64,000 bases of DNA from SHZL01 sp963784425 (GTDB lineage: Bacteria; Pseudomonadota; Gammaproteobacteria; Xanthomonadales; SZUA-36), in the NCBI GenBank assembly GCA_963784425.1, contig CAWARM010000012.1, forward strand, positions 186,001-250,000, in the 5' to 3' direction. The position numbers were made by a program, and so were the translations under genes. How positions within the stretch are numbered: position 1 is the first letter of the stretch; the number at the start of each line of letters is the position of its first letter. The notes under the pieces were generated by a model. It ran no database searches, was not told the DNA's origin, and worked only from the letters and a program-made list of their open reading frames with translations. Shown here one piece after another: positions 35,901 through 44,294 of this stretch.

Positions 35901-36470
35901 ATGGCAACTTACGGCATGAGCGAATTTCGCGGAGGATTAAAAATCATCATGGATGGTGATCCGTATAATGTCGTTGACATTGAGTTTGTTAAGCCGGGTA
36001 AAGGGCAGGCATTCAACCGGGTTCGCCTGCGTAATCTCAAAACCGGGAAAGTTATCGAACGGACGTTCAAGGCTTTTGAAACTTTTGAATCAGCTGATAT
36101 TTTTGAATTGAATGTGCAATACCTCTATAACGATGGAGAGTTCTGGCACTTCATGAACCCTGAAACATTCGAGCAACATGCCTGTACCAAAGAGTCCATT
36201 GGCGACGATGCAAAATGGATGAAGGAGGAGGACATGTGTCAAATGATGCTTTATAACGGTGAGCCTTTGAGCGTCAAACCACCCAATTTCGCCGAATTGC
36301 GCATTGTTGCAACGGATCCAGGAGTAAGGGGAGACACATCCGGCGGTGGTGGAAAACCTGCGACACTGGAAACTGGAGCGGTGGTTCGGGTTCCGTTGTT
36401 TGTCGGTAATAACGAATTGATAAAAGTTGATACACGGACAGGAGAATATGTATCTCGAGTGAAAGAGTGA
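35901..36470 (+). CDS. efp: Elongation factor P
   Basis: Rescues ribosomes stalled at polyproline. 189 aa from the ATG at 35901 with GGAGA upstream; the open frame before it is not conserved. Three beta-barrel domains; the tip carries Lys34 in KPGKGQAF, the residue that is beta-lysylated by EpmA/EpmB in E. coli rather than rhamnosylated on Arg as in Pseudomonas. The C-terminus has a Gly-rich insertion (TSGGGGKPATLET). Confidence 0.97.
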   Translation: MATYGMSEFRGGLKIIMDGDPYNVVDIEFVKPGKGQAFNRVRLRNLKTGKVIERTFKAFETFESADIFELNVQYLYNDGEFWHFMNPETFEQHACTKESIGDDAKWMKEEDMCQMMLYNGEPLSVKPPNFAELRIVATDPGVRGDTSGGGGKPATLETGAVVRVPLFVGNNELIKVDTRTGEYVSRVKE

Positions 36471-36500
36471 TTGTCCCTTGCGCAATCCAACCCAACTGTA

Positions 36501-37865
36501 ATGGCTGAAACCGCAGCACAGCCCGTCATAATCCAGGCCCGCTACGTTGTGCCTGTATTGCCCGAGCGCAAGGTGCTGGAGCACCACGCCGTTGTGGTGA
36601 AGGGCGAGCGGATTATTGATCTGCTGCCAATAGAGCTGGCCAGAGCTCGTTACACTGGTGCACATGAAGTAATGCTTGGCCATCATGTACTGATTCCCGG
36701 ATTGATCAATATGCATACCCACTCCCCGATGACATTGCTACGGGGATATGCAGATGACTTGCCCTTGCAGCAATGGCTGACAGAATTCATCTGGCCGGCC
36801 GAAAAACGCTTTCTCAGCCCCCGATTTGTTGCCGATGGCACGCGACTGGCCATTGCAGAAATGTTGCGTGCGGGTACGACTTGCTTCAATGACAATTATT
36901 TTTTTCCAGACGTGATGGCAGACATCGTTTGCGAGACGGGAATACGTGCTTGCATCGGCTTGCCCGTAATCGAGCTCGCCACCGCATGGGCGGCAAATGT
37001 AGAGGAGTACCTGGAAAAAGGCCTCGCCTTACTGAACCAGGGAAACGGTTCGCCGCGAGTTACATATTCCTTTGCGCCGCATGCGCCCTACAGTGTCACC
37101 GACGCTACACTGCGCCGCTTGTCCGAATTGTCTGCTGAGCACGAAGCACCCATCCACATTCACATGCTGGAAACGCGATGGGAAATCCGCCACTCCCTGG
37201 CCCAGCACGGCGTTACGCCGGTGCAGCGATTGCTTGACCTCCAGTTGCTCAGCTCCCGGTTATTGGCTGTGCACATGACGCAGATTACGGACGCCGAGAT
37301 TGAATTGTTGGCGGAACACGGGGTGCATGTCATTCATTGCCCCCAATCGAACTTGAAACTGGCGAGCGGAATTTGCCCGGTAGGTAAGCTGCATGCCGCC
37401 AAGGTAAATGTCGCCATAGGTACTGACGGAGCCGCAAGCAATAACAACCTGGATTTACTGTCCGAAGCGCAAACGGCCTCTCTCCTGGCCAAGGCCGTAT
37501 CGGATGATCCGCAGGCTGTAGATGCATTCACCGCGCTGCAGATGATTACCATCAACGGTGCGCGGGCTCTCAAGCTGGATGGCCTTATTGGCTCAATCGA
37601 AGCCGGTAAACTTGCCGACCTTGCCGCTCTCGATCTGCAAGTGCCTGAAACCCAGCCGGTACACAACCTGTTTTCGCAACTGATCTACGCTGCGTCGAGC
37701 CGTCAATTTTCCGATGTCTGGGTTTCCGGGCAGCGGTTATTGCATGATGGCAGGCTAACGACCATTGACATTGCATCGGTCCTGGAGGCGGCAGAGCACT
37801 GGCGCTCCCAATTGTCCGGAGGTATTTCGTCATCAAACCAGCTAGAAGGCGGATCAACCCAATGA
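36501..37865 (+). CDS. mtaD: 5-methylthioadenosine/S-adenosylhomocysteine deaminase (amidohydrolase)
   Basis: TRZ/ATZ-type metal-dependent deaminase. About 454 aa from the ATG at 36501; a TTG at 36471 is an alternative. Metal-site motifs: INMHTHSPMTLLRGYADDLP, FAPHAPYSV, IHIHMLET and GTDGAASNNNLDLL. The order mtaD-ubiG-mupP matches Pseudomonas PA3170-PA3172. Overlaps ubiG by 4 bp. Confidence 0.92.
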   Translation: MAETAAQPVIIQARYVVPVLPERKVLEHHAVVVKGERIIDLLPIELARARYTGAHEVMLGHHVLIPGLINMHTHSPMTLLRGYADDLPLQQWLTEFIWPAEKRFLSPRFVADGTRLAIAEMLRAGTTCFNDNYFFPDVMADIVCETGIRACIGLPVIELATAWAANVEEYLEKGLALLNQGNGSPRVTYSFAPHAPYSVTDATLRRLSELSAEHEAPIHIHMLETRWEIRHSLAQHGVTPVQRLLDLQLLSSRLLAVHMTQITDAEIELLAEHGVHVIHCPQSNLKLASGICPVGKLHAAKVNVAIGTDGAASNNNLDLLSEAQTASLLAKAVSDDPQAVDAFTALQMITINGARALKLDGLIGSIEAGKLADLAALDLQVPETQPVHNLFSQLIYAASSRQFSDVWVSGQRLLHDGRLTTIDIASVLEAAEHWRSQLSGGISSSNQLEGGSTQ

Positions 37866-38578
37866 ACTCCACGGAAGCTGGAAACCTGGATGCGCTGGAA
37901 CAGGGAAAATTTGACGCAATTGCCTCTGGTTGGTGGGATGCAGATGGACCTTTCAGGCCCTTGCACGACCTCAATCCCTCGAGGCTGCATTACATTTGCC
38001 AACGCTGTGAGCTGAAAGATGCCCGGGTTCTGGATGTCGGGTGTGGTGGCGGCATCCTGTCGGAATCACTGGCAGCAAAAGGCGCACACGTAACTGCCCT
38101 GGATATAGCTCCAAGAGTTCTTGATGTGGCCAGGTTACACGGATTGGAAACCGGTCTGGTCGTGGATTATCAGCACTCCACAATCGAGCAGATTGCGCAG
38201 GCGCATAACGGTGAGTTCGACGTGGTGACCTGCATGGAGATGCTGGAGCACGTACCGGATCCGTCCTCCATCATCCGTTCCGTCGCACACGTTCTAAAAC
38301 CCGGTGGCCAGGCTTTCTTTTCTACCCTGAACCGCACGCCAGGGGCATTTCTGCTGGGTATCGTTGCGGCTGAACATATTGCCCGTATCCTGCCTCGTGG
38401 CACCCACAGATATGACCGGTTCATACGCCCCTCTGAGCTTGGCGCCTGGATAAGAGATGCGGGTATGTCAATGGAAAATATCTGCGGGATTCACTACAAC
38501 CCGGTCGCTCGTTTCGTTCGTTTGGGAGGGCATGTGCAGGTCAATTACCTGGTTCATGCGCAGCGTCCAATAGCGTGA
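37862..38578 (+). CDS. ubiG: Ubiquinone O-methyltransferase UbiG
   Basis: SAM-dependent, carries out both O-methylations of ubiquinone synthesis. 238 aa. Opens with the family block FDAIASGWWDADGPFRPLHD; SAM motif VLDVGCGGGILSE and TCMEMLEHVPDP follow. Overlaps mtaD and mupP by 4 bp each, so tightly coupled. Confidence 0.97.
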   Translation: MNSTEAGNLDALEQGKFDAIASGWWDADGPFRPLHDLNPSRLHYICQRCELKDARVLDVGCGGGILSESLAAKGAHVTALDIAPRVLDVARLHGLETGLVVDYQHSTIEQIAQAHNGEFDVVTCMEMLEHVPDPSSIIRSVAHVLKPGGQAFFSTLNRTPGAFLLGIVAAEHIARILPRGTHRYDRFIRPSELGAWIRDAGMSMENICGIHYNPVARFVRLGGHVQVNYLVHAQRPIA

Positions 38579-39228
38579 GGAAAATCCGGGCAATTCTTTT
38601 TGATCTCGATGGGACCTTGTTGGATTCGGCCCCGGATCTCGTTGCCGCCCTGAATTGGGTTCGCGCCGGCGAGGGCTTGCCACCGCTGGATGTCTATCCC
38701 ATGAGTCGGCATGTATCTCGCGGCGCTGCGGGGTTGATCCAGGCTGGCATGCCTGCAGCGGCACCTGACCAGATGGACCGCTGGAAATCACTCCTGCTCG
38801 GTCGGTACGCCCAACACAGTTTCCAGTATTCCAACCTGTATGCTGGTGTTCCGGAGTTGCTTGCGCACCTCGAGTCAGTCTCCATTCCCTGGGGTATTGT
38901 CACTAATAAAATCCAGGCCCTAACCAGGCCGATCCTGCAAGCGATTGGCTTGGCTGACAGGGCTTCATGCGTGGTATGCGGTGATACACTGGACCGCAAC
39001 AAGCCGGATCCAGCCCCAGTCAGGCTTGCGTGCCAGATTTTGAAAATTCCGGAACGTGAAACGCTTTTCGCCGGGGATGATGTTCGTGACCTGCAAGCGG
39101 GTAGGGCGGCGGGCACCATGACAGCCGTTATACATTATGGATACGGTGATCATGACGTTTTAGACGAGCTGGTTGCCAGCAGCGAGCAGATTCATCAGCC
39201 ATCGGATATTCTGCACTTGCTGAAATGA
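38575..39228 (+). CDS. mupP: HAD phosphatase, MupP/Gph type
   Basis: 217 aa from a GTG overlapping the ubiG stop. HAD motifs: ILFDLDGTLLDSAPDL, the Thr in IVTNK, and DRNKPDPAP plus AGDDVRDLQAGRAAG. By position after ubiG it is most likely MupP, the N-acetylmuramate-6-phosphate phosphatase of the cell-wall recycling pathway; phosphoglycolate phosphatase is the alternative. Confidence 0.88.
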   Translation: MRKIRAILFDLDGTLLDSAPDLVAALNWVRAGEGLPPLDVYPMSRHVSRGAAGLIQAGMPAAAPDQMDRWKSLLLGRYAQHSFQYSNLYAGVPELLAHLESVSIPWGIVTNKIQALTRPILQAIGLADRASCVVCGDTLDRNKPDPAPVRLACQILKIPERETLFAGDDVRDLQAGRAAGTMTAVIHYGYGDHDVLDELVASSEQIHQPSDILHLLK

Positions 39229-39287
39229 CCAGGACCCCTCAATGCATACCTCTTTATTGAACGAAGGCCGTTACAGAGTTTCTTGGC

Positions 39288-40148
39288 ATGGCTGAAGATT
39301 ACTTGCGGAAATTCATGTTTGAGGGCCTTCCAGTGAAGGGTGGATTGGTGCGGTTGGCCAAAACTTGGCAAGAAGTAATGGTACGAGGGCAGCCCGAACC
39401 GGTTGCGCTAGATTTGTTGGGAGAGACACTGTGTGCCTCCGTCCTGTTGACCAGTAACCTAAAGTTTCGCGGGTCCGTGAGCCTGCAAATTCAATCCGCA
39501 GGTGCGATGCGACTGCTGTTGGGTCAATGCACGCACACCGGGCTGGTACGTGGAGTGGTGCGAATGCGTGACAAGCCCGGCTCTCCCCTGGTTGAGCAGG
39601 GCGTACTGGCAATTAACCTGGAACCAGAAGGTGGCGGTGCGCCATACCAGGGAATTGTTGAAATGTCCACAGACGGCCTGGTGCATGCCCTTGAGCGTTA
39701 CTTCTTGCAATCTGAACAACTCGAGACGCGATTTTGGCTGATTTCTGACTCACAAGAATGCAATGGCCTGATGCTGCAGCGCCTGCCGGGGGAATCCGCT
39801 GAGGCGGATGGATGGAATCGGCTGCAACATCTCGCAGCGTCGGTCACTCATGGTGAACTGAAGTCCTGTGAGCCAGAAGAGTTGCTGTGGAAACTGTTTC
39901 CCGAAGACAACGTAAGGCTATTCGACTCAAAACAGGTCCAGTTCGGATGTTCGTGCTCTTTGCAGAAAGTTTCCGGGGTACTCCAATCTCTCGGGCAAGA
40001 AGACATCACGAGATTGATCGAAGAGCGCAGCGTTGTAGAAGTTCGATGTGAATACTGTGGGCAGAATTATGAGTTTGACCGGGTTGATGCAGCGGCGCTA
40101 TTTTCGCAAAGCCCCATAGTTTTGCAGGGAAACCCGGGCAGCCATTGA
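39288..40148 (+). CDS. hslO: Redox-regulated holdase Hsp33
   Basis: Chaperone activated when its zinc thiolates oxidise. 286 aa. N-terminal fold with RGQPEPVALDLLGE; the C-terminal switch has all four cysteines (FGCSCSL and CEYCGQNYEF). Starts 59 bp after mupP. The upstream gap is too short to judge the promoter. Confidence 0.96.
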   Translation: MAEDYLRKFMFEGLPVKGGLVRLAKTWQEVMVRGQPEPVALDLLGETLCASVLLTSNLKFRGSVSLQIQSAGAMRLLLGQCTHTGLVRGVVRMRDKPGSPLVEQGVLAINLEPEGGGAPYQGIVEMSTDGLVHALERYFLQSEQLETRFWLISDSQECNGLMLQRLPGESAEADGWNRLQHLAASVTHGELKSCEPEELLWKLFPEDNVRLFDSKQVQFGCSCSLQKVSGVLQSLGQEDITRLIEERSVVEVRCEYCGQNYEFDRVDAAALFSQSPIVLQGNPGSH

Positions 40149-40292
40149 CGATTGGCGAAATGGGCGAATGACAGCTGCTTCGGTCCAAACTGGCATGGTG
40201 GCAAATGCAATTGCGTGCTCCGGAATGCCATACTGCGATCGTCCGGTTACGCGGCAGTTACGCAGAACCGGCGCAATGAGTTAAGTTGTGTC

Positions 40293-40682
40293 ATGAATCT
40301 GATCAATGCACTCGGCGGCTGCCATTGTGGCCGGGTTGAGTTTGAAGTCCTGGTTGGGGAGGAAGTCACCGTCCAGCACTGCAATTGTTCCATTTGCCGC
40401 ATGACAGGGTTTGTGCACCTGATCGTTCCGGCCAGCAGGTTTCATTTGCTCAAAGGTCAGGATGCCCTAAGCGAGTACTGCTTCAACAGCGGAATAGCAA
40501 AGCATCTTTTCTGTTCGCACTGCGGGATAAAGTCTTTTTATGTTCCGCGATCAAACCCCAACGGTTTCAGTGTCAACCTGAGATGTGTCAATCTTCCTGG
40601 AGAAGTGAGGGTGATAGAAGAGGAATTTGACGGGCGGAACTGGGAGGAAAATTCGCAGCTCTTGGTTCATTTATCCCGATGA
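40293..40682 (+). CDS. GFA (CENP-V) domain protein
   Basis: About 129 aa from the ATG at 40293; the frame extends upstream to 40152 but that part is not family-like. Zinc cysteines GGCHCGRV, HCNCSICR and FCSHCGIKSFY fit glutathione-dependent formaldehyde-activating enzyme-like domains. True substrate unknown. Convergent with the FmdB-type gene. Confidence 0.88.
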   Translation: MNLINALGGCHCGRVEFEVLVGEEVTVQHCNCSICRMTGFVHLIVPASRFHLLKGQDALSEYCFNSGIAKHLFCSHCGIKSFYVPRSNPNGFSVNLRCVNLPGEVRVIEEEFDGRNWEENSQLLVHLSR

Positions 40683-40713
40683 TGAAGGAAATGGGCTCCG
40701 GCATCGCTGCGCT

Positions 40714-41001
40714 TTATTTTCCGTCATCCTTGATGACGTCGGGTCCAGCACCTGCCGTCTTGTGGTACTCGCCCTTACTCGATTTGCGATATTGGGTAAA
40801 ACCGTGCTTCTCAAGATTCGATGGAGCTAAGGAAGGGCCGGGTTTGGGGAGGCTCGGGGCTGAGATAATGCGCCGAATCTCCGCGCTGCATTGAGGGCAG
40901 TGTTGCAGCGGGTCAGCGTTAATCTTTTGCATCCGGTCAAATCCATTGCGGCAATAATCGCAACCTGTTCCCGTAAGTAGCATGTATTCGTAAATCGGCA
41001 T
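40714..41001 (-). CDS. FmdB-type zinc ribbon protein
   Basis: 95 aa from the ATG at 41001, giving the hallmark MPIYEY start. One zinc ribbon: CDYC and CPQC, then a basic, low-complexity tail. Small putative regulator; function unknown. 16 bp after the POT transporter on the same strand. Confidence 0.88.
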   Translation of the reverse strand: MPIYEYMLLTGTGCDYCRNGFDRMQKINADPLQHCPQCSAEIRRIISAPSLPKPGPSLAPSNLEKHGFTQYRKSSKGEYHKTAGAGPDVIKDDGK

Positions 41002-41017
41002 AAGCTTTGGTCCGTGC

Positions 41018-42610
41018 TCACTTAATTCCGTGCATGCCACGATTTAGCAATGGCGACAGCATCAGGAAAAAAATTCCACATCCGAGCCCAATCCAGAATA
41101 GCAGGCCAAAGAGCGCTTGGTACCCATTCATCGCTGCTGCAATATCCAATTCAGATAGGTTCGACTGCTGGACAATGGACAATTTCGCCAATTGGGCAGC
41201 CAAAACTTCGGAATAGGATGTGCCCAGGAACCAGGCACCCATCATCAGACTGACCAGGCGCGGAACAGAAAGCTGACTGACTGCTGAAAGCCCGATAGGT
41301 GACAACATGAGCTCCCCTACCTCCAGTACCAGGTAGGCAAGGACTAGCCACCAGAGCGAAACGAGGCCATTTGCCTGGGGGTGATTCAAAGAATAGATAA
41401 GTATCCAGAAGGATAGCCCGGCGACCAGAATCCCAAGCGCGGTCTTAAGCGGCTTGCCAGGATTGAGGCCTATTGTTGCGAGTCGCGGCCATAGCCATGC
41501 AAACACAGGAGAGAGCAGCAGAATGAACATTGCACCAAGGGCAGAAAGCTGTGAGGCCGTCCACTCAACACCAAAAGCCTTCCGGTTCATGAGTCGATCA
41601 GAAAACAGAATCCACGATCCATAAGTCTGTTCATAGAGTGTAAAAAAAACCAGGCCACCCATGATCAAGGTAAGTAGCACAAGCATTCTGTGCCTTTCAA
41701 TGCGATTGCAATGCTTAAGCATGAACCAGAAAATGCCACTTAACAGGCAGATGGTTACCGTGTGCATGACAAGGACTACAGGGCTCATGGCCGGTAACCA
41801 TGCTGTCAGTGTCAGCATGGCGGAACTGGTTTGCACCAGTCCCCAAATCACAAAAATGGCTGCAATGGTGTAGAAATAAATCAGGCTTTCAAAACGAATT
41901 CCGAGAAAAATCTTTTGCCTGAGCTTGTCGGGGTTTCTGGGCTCGGCCTGCCCATGAAAGTATTTTTTACCGTAAATAAAATTGACCAATCCTGCGGTCA
42001 TGCCAATTCCTGCAAGGCCAAATCCATATTTCCATCCGTAGGTTTCACCGAGCCAGCCACAAAGCAGGGGAGCGATAAAGGCACCGAGATTGATTCCCGC
42101 GTAGAAAATCGTGAAACCCGAATCGCGCCGCGGGTCATTTTCCGGATAGAGGCGCCCGACGATTGAGGATATGTTGGGCTTGAGGAAACCCACTCCCGTT
42201 ATGATCAAAGCCAGCGAGAAATAAAAAAACTGCAACGCGTGCTCGTCCCGGACCGGTTGGCCATCAATCATAACGGCCTGCTGCCCTTCCAGAGCCATTC
42301 CAAAATGCCCCAGGCATAACAAGATGCCTCCAAAGACCACCGACTTCCGCATGCCCAACCAACGATCCGCCACCAGGCCACCCAGGACGGGAACCGCATA
42401 AACCAGGCCACCGTAGGCACCGATGAGGTTATATCCGTTTGCGTCAGTAAAGAGATGGTATTTAACCAGGTACAGAAGCAGCAATGCCTTCATCCCATAA
42501 AAGGAGAACCGCTCCCACATCTCCGTTAAAAAGCATACGTAGAGGCCTTTCGGGTGACCCAGAAATGTGTCCCCGCCAGAAATACGGACTGCGGTTTGAT
42601 CCTTGTTCAT
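41018..42610 (-). CDS. Proton-dependent oligopeptide transporter (POT/PTR2)
   Basis: 530 aa, 12-14 membrane helices. Signature ExxER in LTEMWERFSFYGMKALL and GGLVADRWLG mark the POT family of H+-coupled di- and tripeptide symporters. Length is on the long side, as in Dtp proteins. Orphan gene with its FmdB-type neighbour. Confidence 0.94.
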   Translation of the reverse strand: MNKDQTAVRISGGDTFLGHPKGLYVCFLTEMWERFSFYGMKALLLLYLVKYHLFTDANGYNLIGAYGGLVYAVPVLGGLVADRWLGMRKSVVFGGILLCLGHFGMALEGQQAVMIDGQPVRDEHALQFFYFSLALIITGVGFLKPNISSIVGRLYPENDPRRDSGFTIFYAGINLGAFIAPLLCGWLGETYGWKYGFGLAGIGMTAGLVNFIYGKKYFHGQAEPRNPDKLRQKIFLGIRFESLIYFYTIAAIFVIWGLVQTSSAMLTLTAWLPAMSPVVLVMHTVTICLLSGIFWFMLKHCNRIERHRMLVLLTLIMGGLVFFTLYEQTYGSWILFSDRLMNRKAFGVEWTASQLSALGAMFILLLSPVFAWLWPRLATIGLNPGKPLKTALGILVAGLSFWILIYSLNHPQANGLVSLWWLVLAYLVLEVGELMLSPIGLSAVSQLSVPRLVSLMMGAWFLGTSYSEVLAAQLAKLSIVQQSNLSELDIAAAMNGYQALFGLLFWIGLGCGIFFLMLSPLLNRGMHGIK

Positions 42611-42770
42611 GAGATGAGTTTGTCTCGCCTTGTGCGGGGTTTCCCAGAATCAGTTTATTTTGCAGCGCAGTCAATCGTTTTTAGCAAAGGGGGTAGGGTG
42701 ACGGGGGCAACGATATTTTTTGTCAGGGAAAGAAGGTAGACTCTGGCCACTTTTTTGGTAGCTTTCAGCC

Positions 42771-43499
42771 ATGATCCAGCCAATGCAGAAAAAGGTCGTC
42801 ATGATTACGGGAGCTGCCGGCGCGTTGGGTTCCGAAATAGCAATGCGTTGCGCCAAACTGGCATGGATTCCAATACTGCTGGATAAGAATCGCCGAGGCT
42901 TAGAGCAACTCTATGATCGGATAGTCCAGGAGGCAGGAGTTGAACCGTTCCTGATCGTGCAGGATATTGCGACTTTGAGTCCCCAGGACTGTGAAGATGT
43001 TGTGAGTGCGTTGGAACTGGGCCCACAAAGACTAGACGCACTCGTCCATTGTGCAGCCAGCTTCGAAGGTTTGCAGCCTCTGGAACAGATCCAACCGGAT
43101 CATTGGCTGAACCAAATGCAGGTCAGCATCAATGCCCCTTGGTTACTCAGTGTTTCCTGCTTGCCTTTGCTGCGGTCGTCACCACAGGCAAGCATTTACT
43201 TTATTTCTGAAAATATTGAAAAACTCCGGGGTGCGTACTGGGGTGCCTATGGTGTTGGCAAGCACGGAGCCCACGCTTTGGCCAGCCAATTTGCTGCAGA
43301 ATTGAGTAATACATCCATCCAGGTACTGTCTCTGAACCCGGGGCCTATGAGGTCCGGGTTGCGTGCGCGAGCGTACCATTCAGAGCCCCCCAATCTTGCT
43401 GGTGACCCGGGTGTTGCTGCTGAGAAAATAGTCCAATTGCTGGCTAGAAAGGTAAATGCATTGTCCTGGCAGATAAATTTGAATGAGTTAGGGAGCTAG
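42771..43499 (+). CDS. Short-chain dehydrogenase, YciK-like
   Basis: 242 aa; the ATG at 42783 (MQKKVV) is an alternative start. Cofactor motif ITGAAGALGSEIA, catalytic YxxxK in AYGVGKHGA, and LNPGPMRSGLRARAYHSEP, the C-terminal block of YciK. In Pseudomonas the YciK gene directly follows mupP; here four genes intervene. Substrate unknown. Confidence 0.88.
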   Translation: MIQPMQKKVVMITGAAGALGSEIAMRCAKLAWIPILLDKNRRGLEQLYDRIVQEAGVEPFLIVQDIATLSPQDCEDVVSALELGPQRLDALVHCAASFEGLQPLEQIQPDHWLNQMQVSINAPWLLSVSCLPLLRSSPQASIYFISENIEKLRGAYWGAYGVGKHGAHALASQFAAELSNTSIQVLSLNPGPMRSGLRARAYHSEPPNLAGDPGVAAEKIVQLLARKVNALSWQINLNELGS

Positions 43500-43793
43500 A
43501 ACAATGCCGAACAGCCAGAGCCAGGTTCGATACCGTGTGGTGCCCCAGGCTTCGGTGAATCATCAAATAGATTCTTACGCCGACATTGTATAAGTCGTGG
43601 ATTAGCGGCACTGTTTGTTCGGTTCGCTGGCGACATGTGCATGCATAATCCAGGAAGTCGTGAGACTTCCAGAACCAACACAAACCGAACAACTTTGAAG
43701 CACCTGTTTGGTTTCTGTTAGCAGCGTGCAGAGTTTATTGAGCGCAGAACTCAGCTCATACTAGTGATGTCGCAAAGCAATTAGGAGCGTTTA
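43500..43793. other. Intergenic region with nested inverted repeats
   Basis: No gene. Arms TTGTTCGGTT (43615-43624) and AACCGAACAA (43683-43692) are perfect 10-bp complements, enclosing GGAAGTC-GTGA-GACTTCC (43653-43670) and a weaker CTGG/CCAG pair. The outer stem and inner hairpin could form a structured RNA or DNA cruciform; no T-run follows. Confidence 0.5.
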
Positions 43794-44138
43794 ATGTCAG
43801 ACGATTTGTTTTTGAAAATCATCAAGCGTGAAATTCCGGCCGATATTGTCTACGAGACAGATCAGATCATGGCATTTCGCGATATCAGCCCGCAGGCTCC
43901 AGTGCACATTCTGATCATCCCGAAAAAACACCTCCGCACGATGGATGATATCAAGCCATCCCACGCAGAAATGCTGGGCCAATTGCTGCTTGCGGCGTCA
44001 GAAATAGCTCGAAGCGAGGGAATTAGTGAGGACGGGTACAGAGTAGTGATGAACTGCAAACAGGCAGGTGGGCAAATGGTTTACCACATCCATCTGCACT
44101 TGCTTGGAGGCAGGCAAATGCACTGGCCGCCAGGATAA
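43794..44138 (+). CDS. hinT: HIT-family nucleotide-binding protein (HinT)
   Basis: 114 aa purine nucleoside phosphoramidase-like protein. Opens MSDDLFLKIIKREIPADIVYE and ends with the triad HIHLHLLGG (MVYHIHLHLLGGR). Cytoplasmic. Stands alone; the next gene faces it. Confidence 0.96.
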   Translation: MSDDLFLKIIKREIPADIVYETDQIMAFRDISPQAPVHILIIPKKHLRTMDDIKPSHAEMLGQLLLAASEIARSEGISEDGYRVVMNCKQAGGQMVYHIHLHLLGGRQMHWPPG

Positions 44139-44219
44139 TTCTATCTGGGCAATGTCATTAACAAAGCAGTGTATGAATGCCAGACAATTGTTGAGCGGGC
44201 ATAAAAAGCAAGAAAAGTA

Positions 44220-44240
44220 GCCCCTGCAAAGAGCAGGGGC
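44220..44240 (-). terminator. Terminator of the repeat-protein gene
   Basis: Perfect 8-bp stem GCCCCTGC/GCAGGGGC with a 5-nt loop. In the minus direction it is followed by a T-rich stretch (TACTTTTCTTGCTTTTT), 55 bp after the stop at 44295. Confidence 0.7.
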
Positions 44241-44294
44241 CAAAGTCTCGTTGGTATGGCTCAATTCATGTAATGGTCAATCGACATTCACCGG

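Noticed and set aside
43520..43560. tRNA-like GGTTCGA sequence
   Set aside because: No acceptor, D or anticodon stems could be drawn around it.
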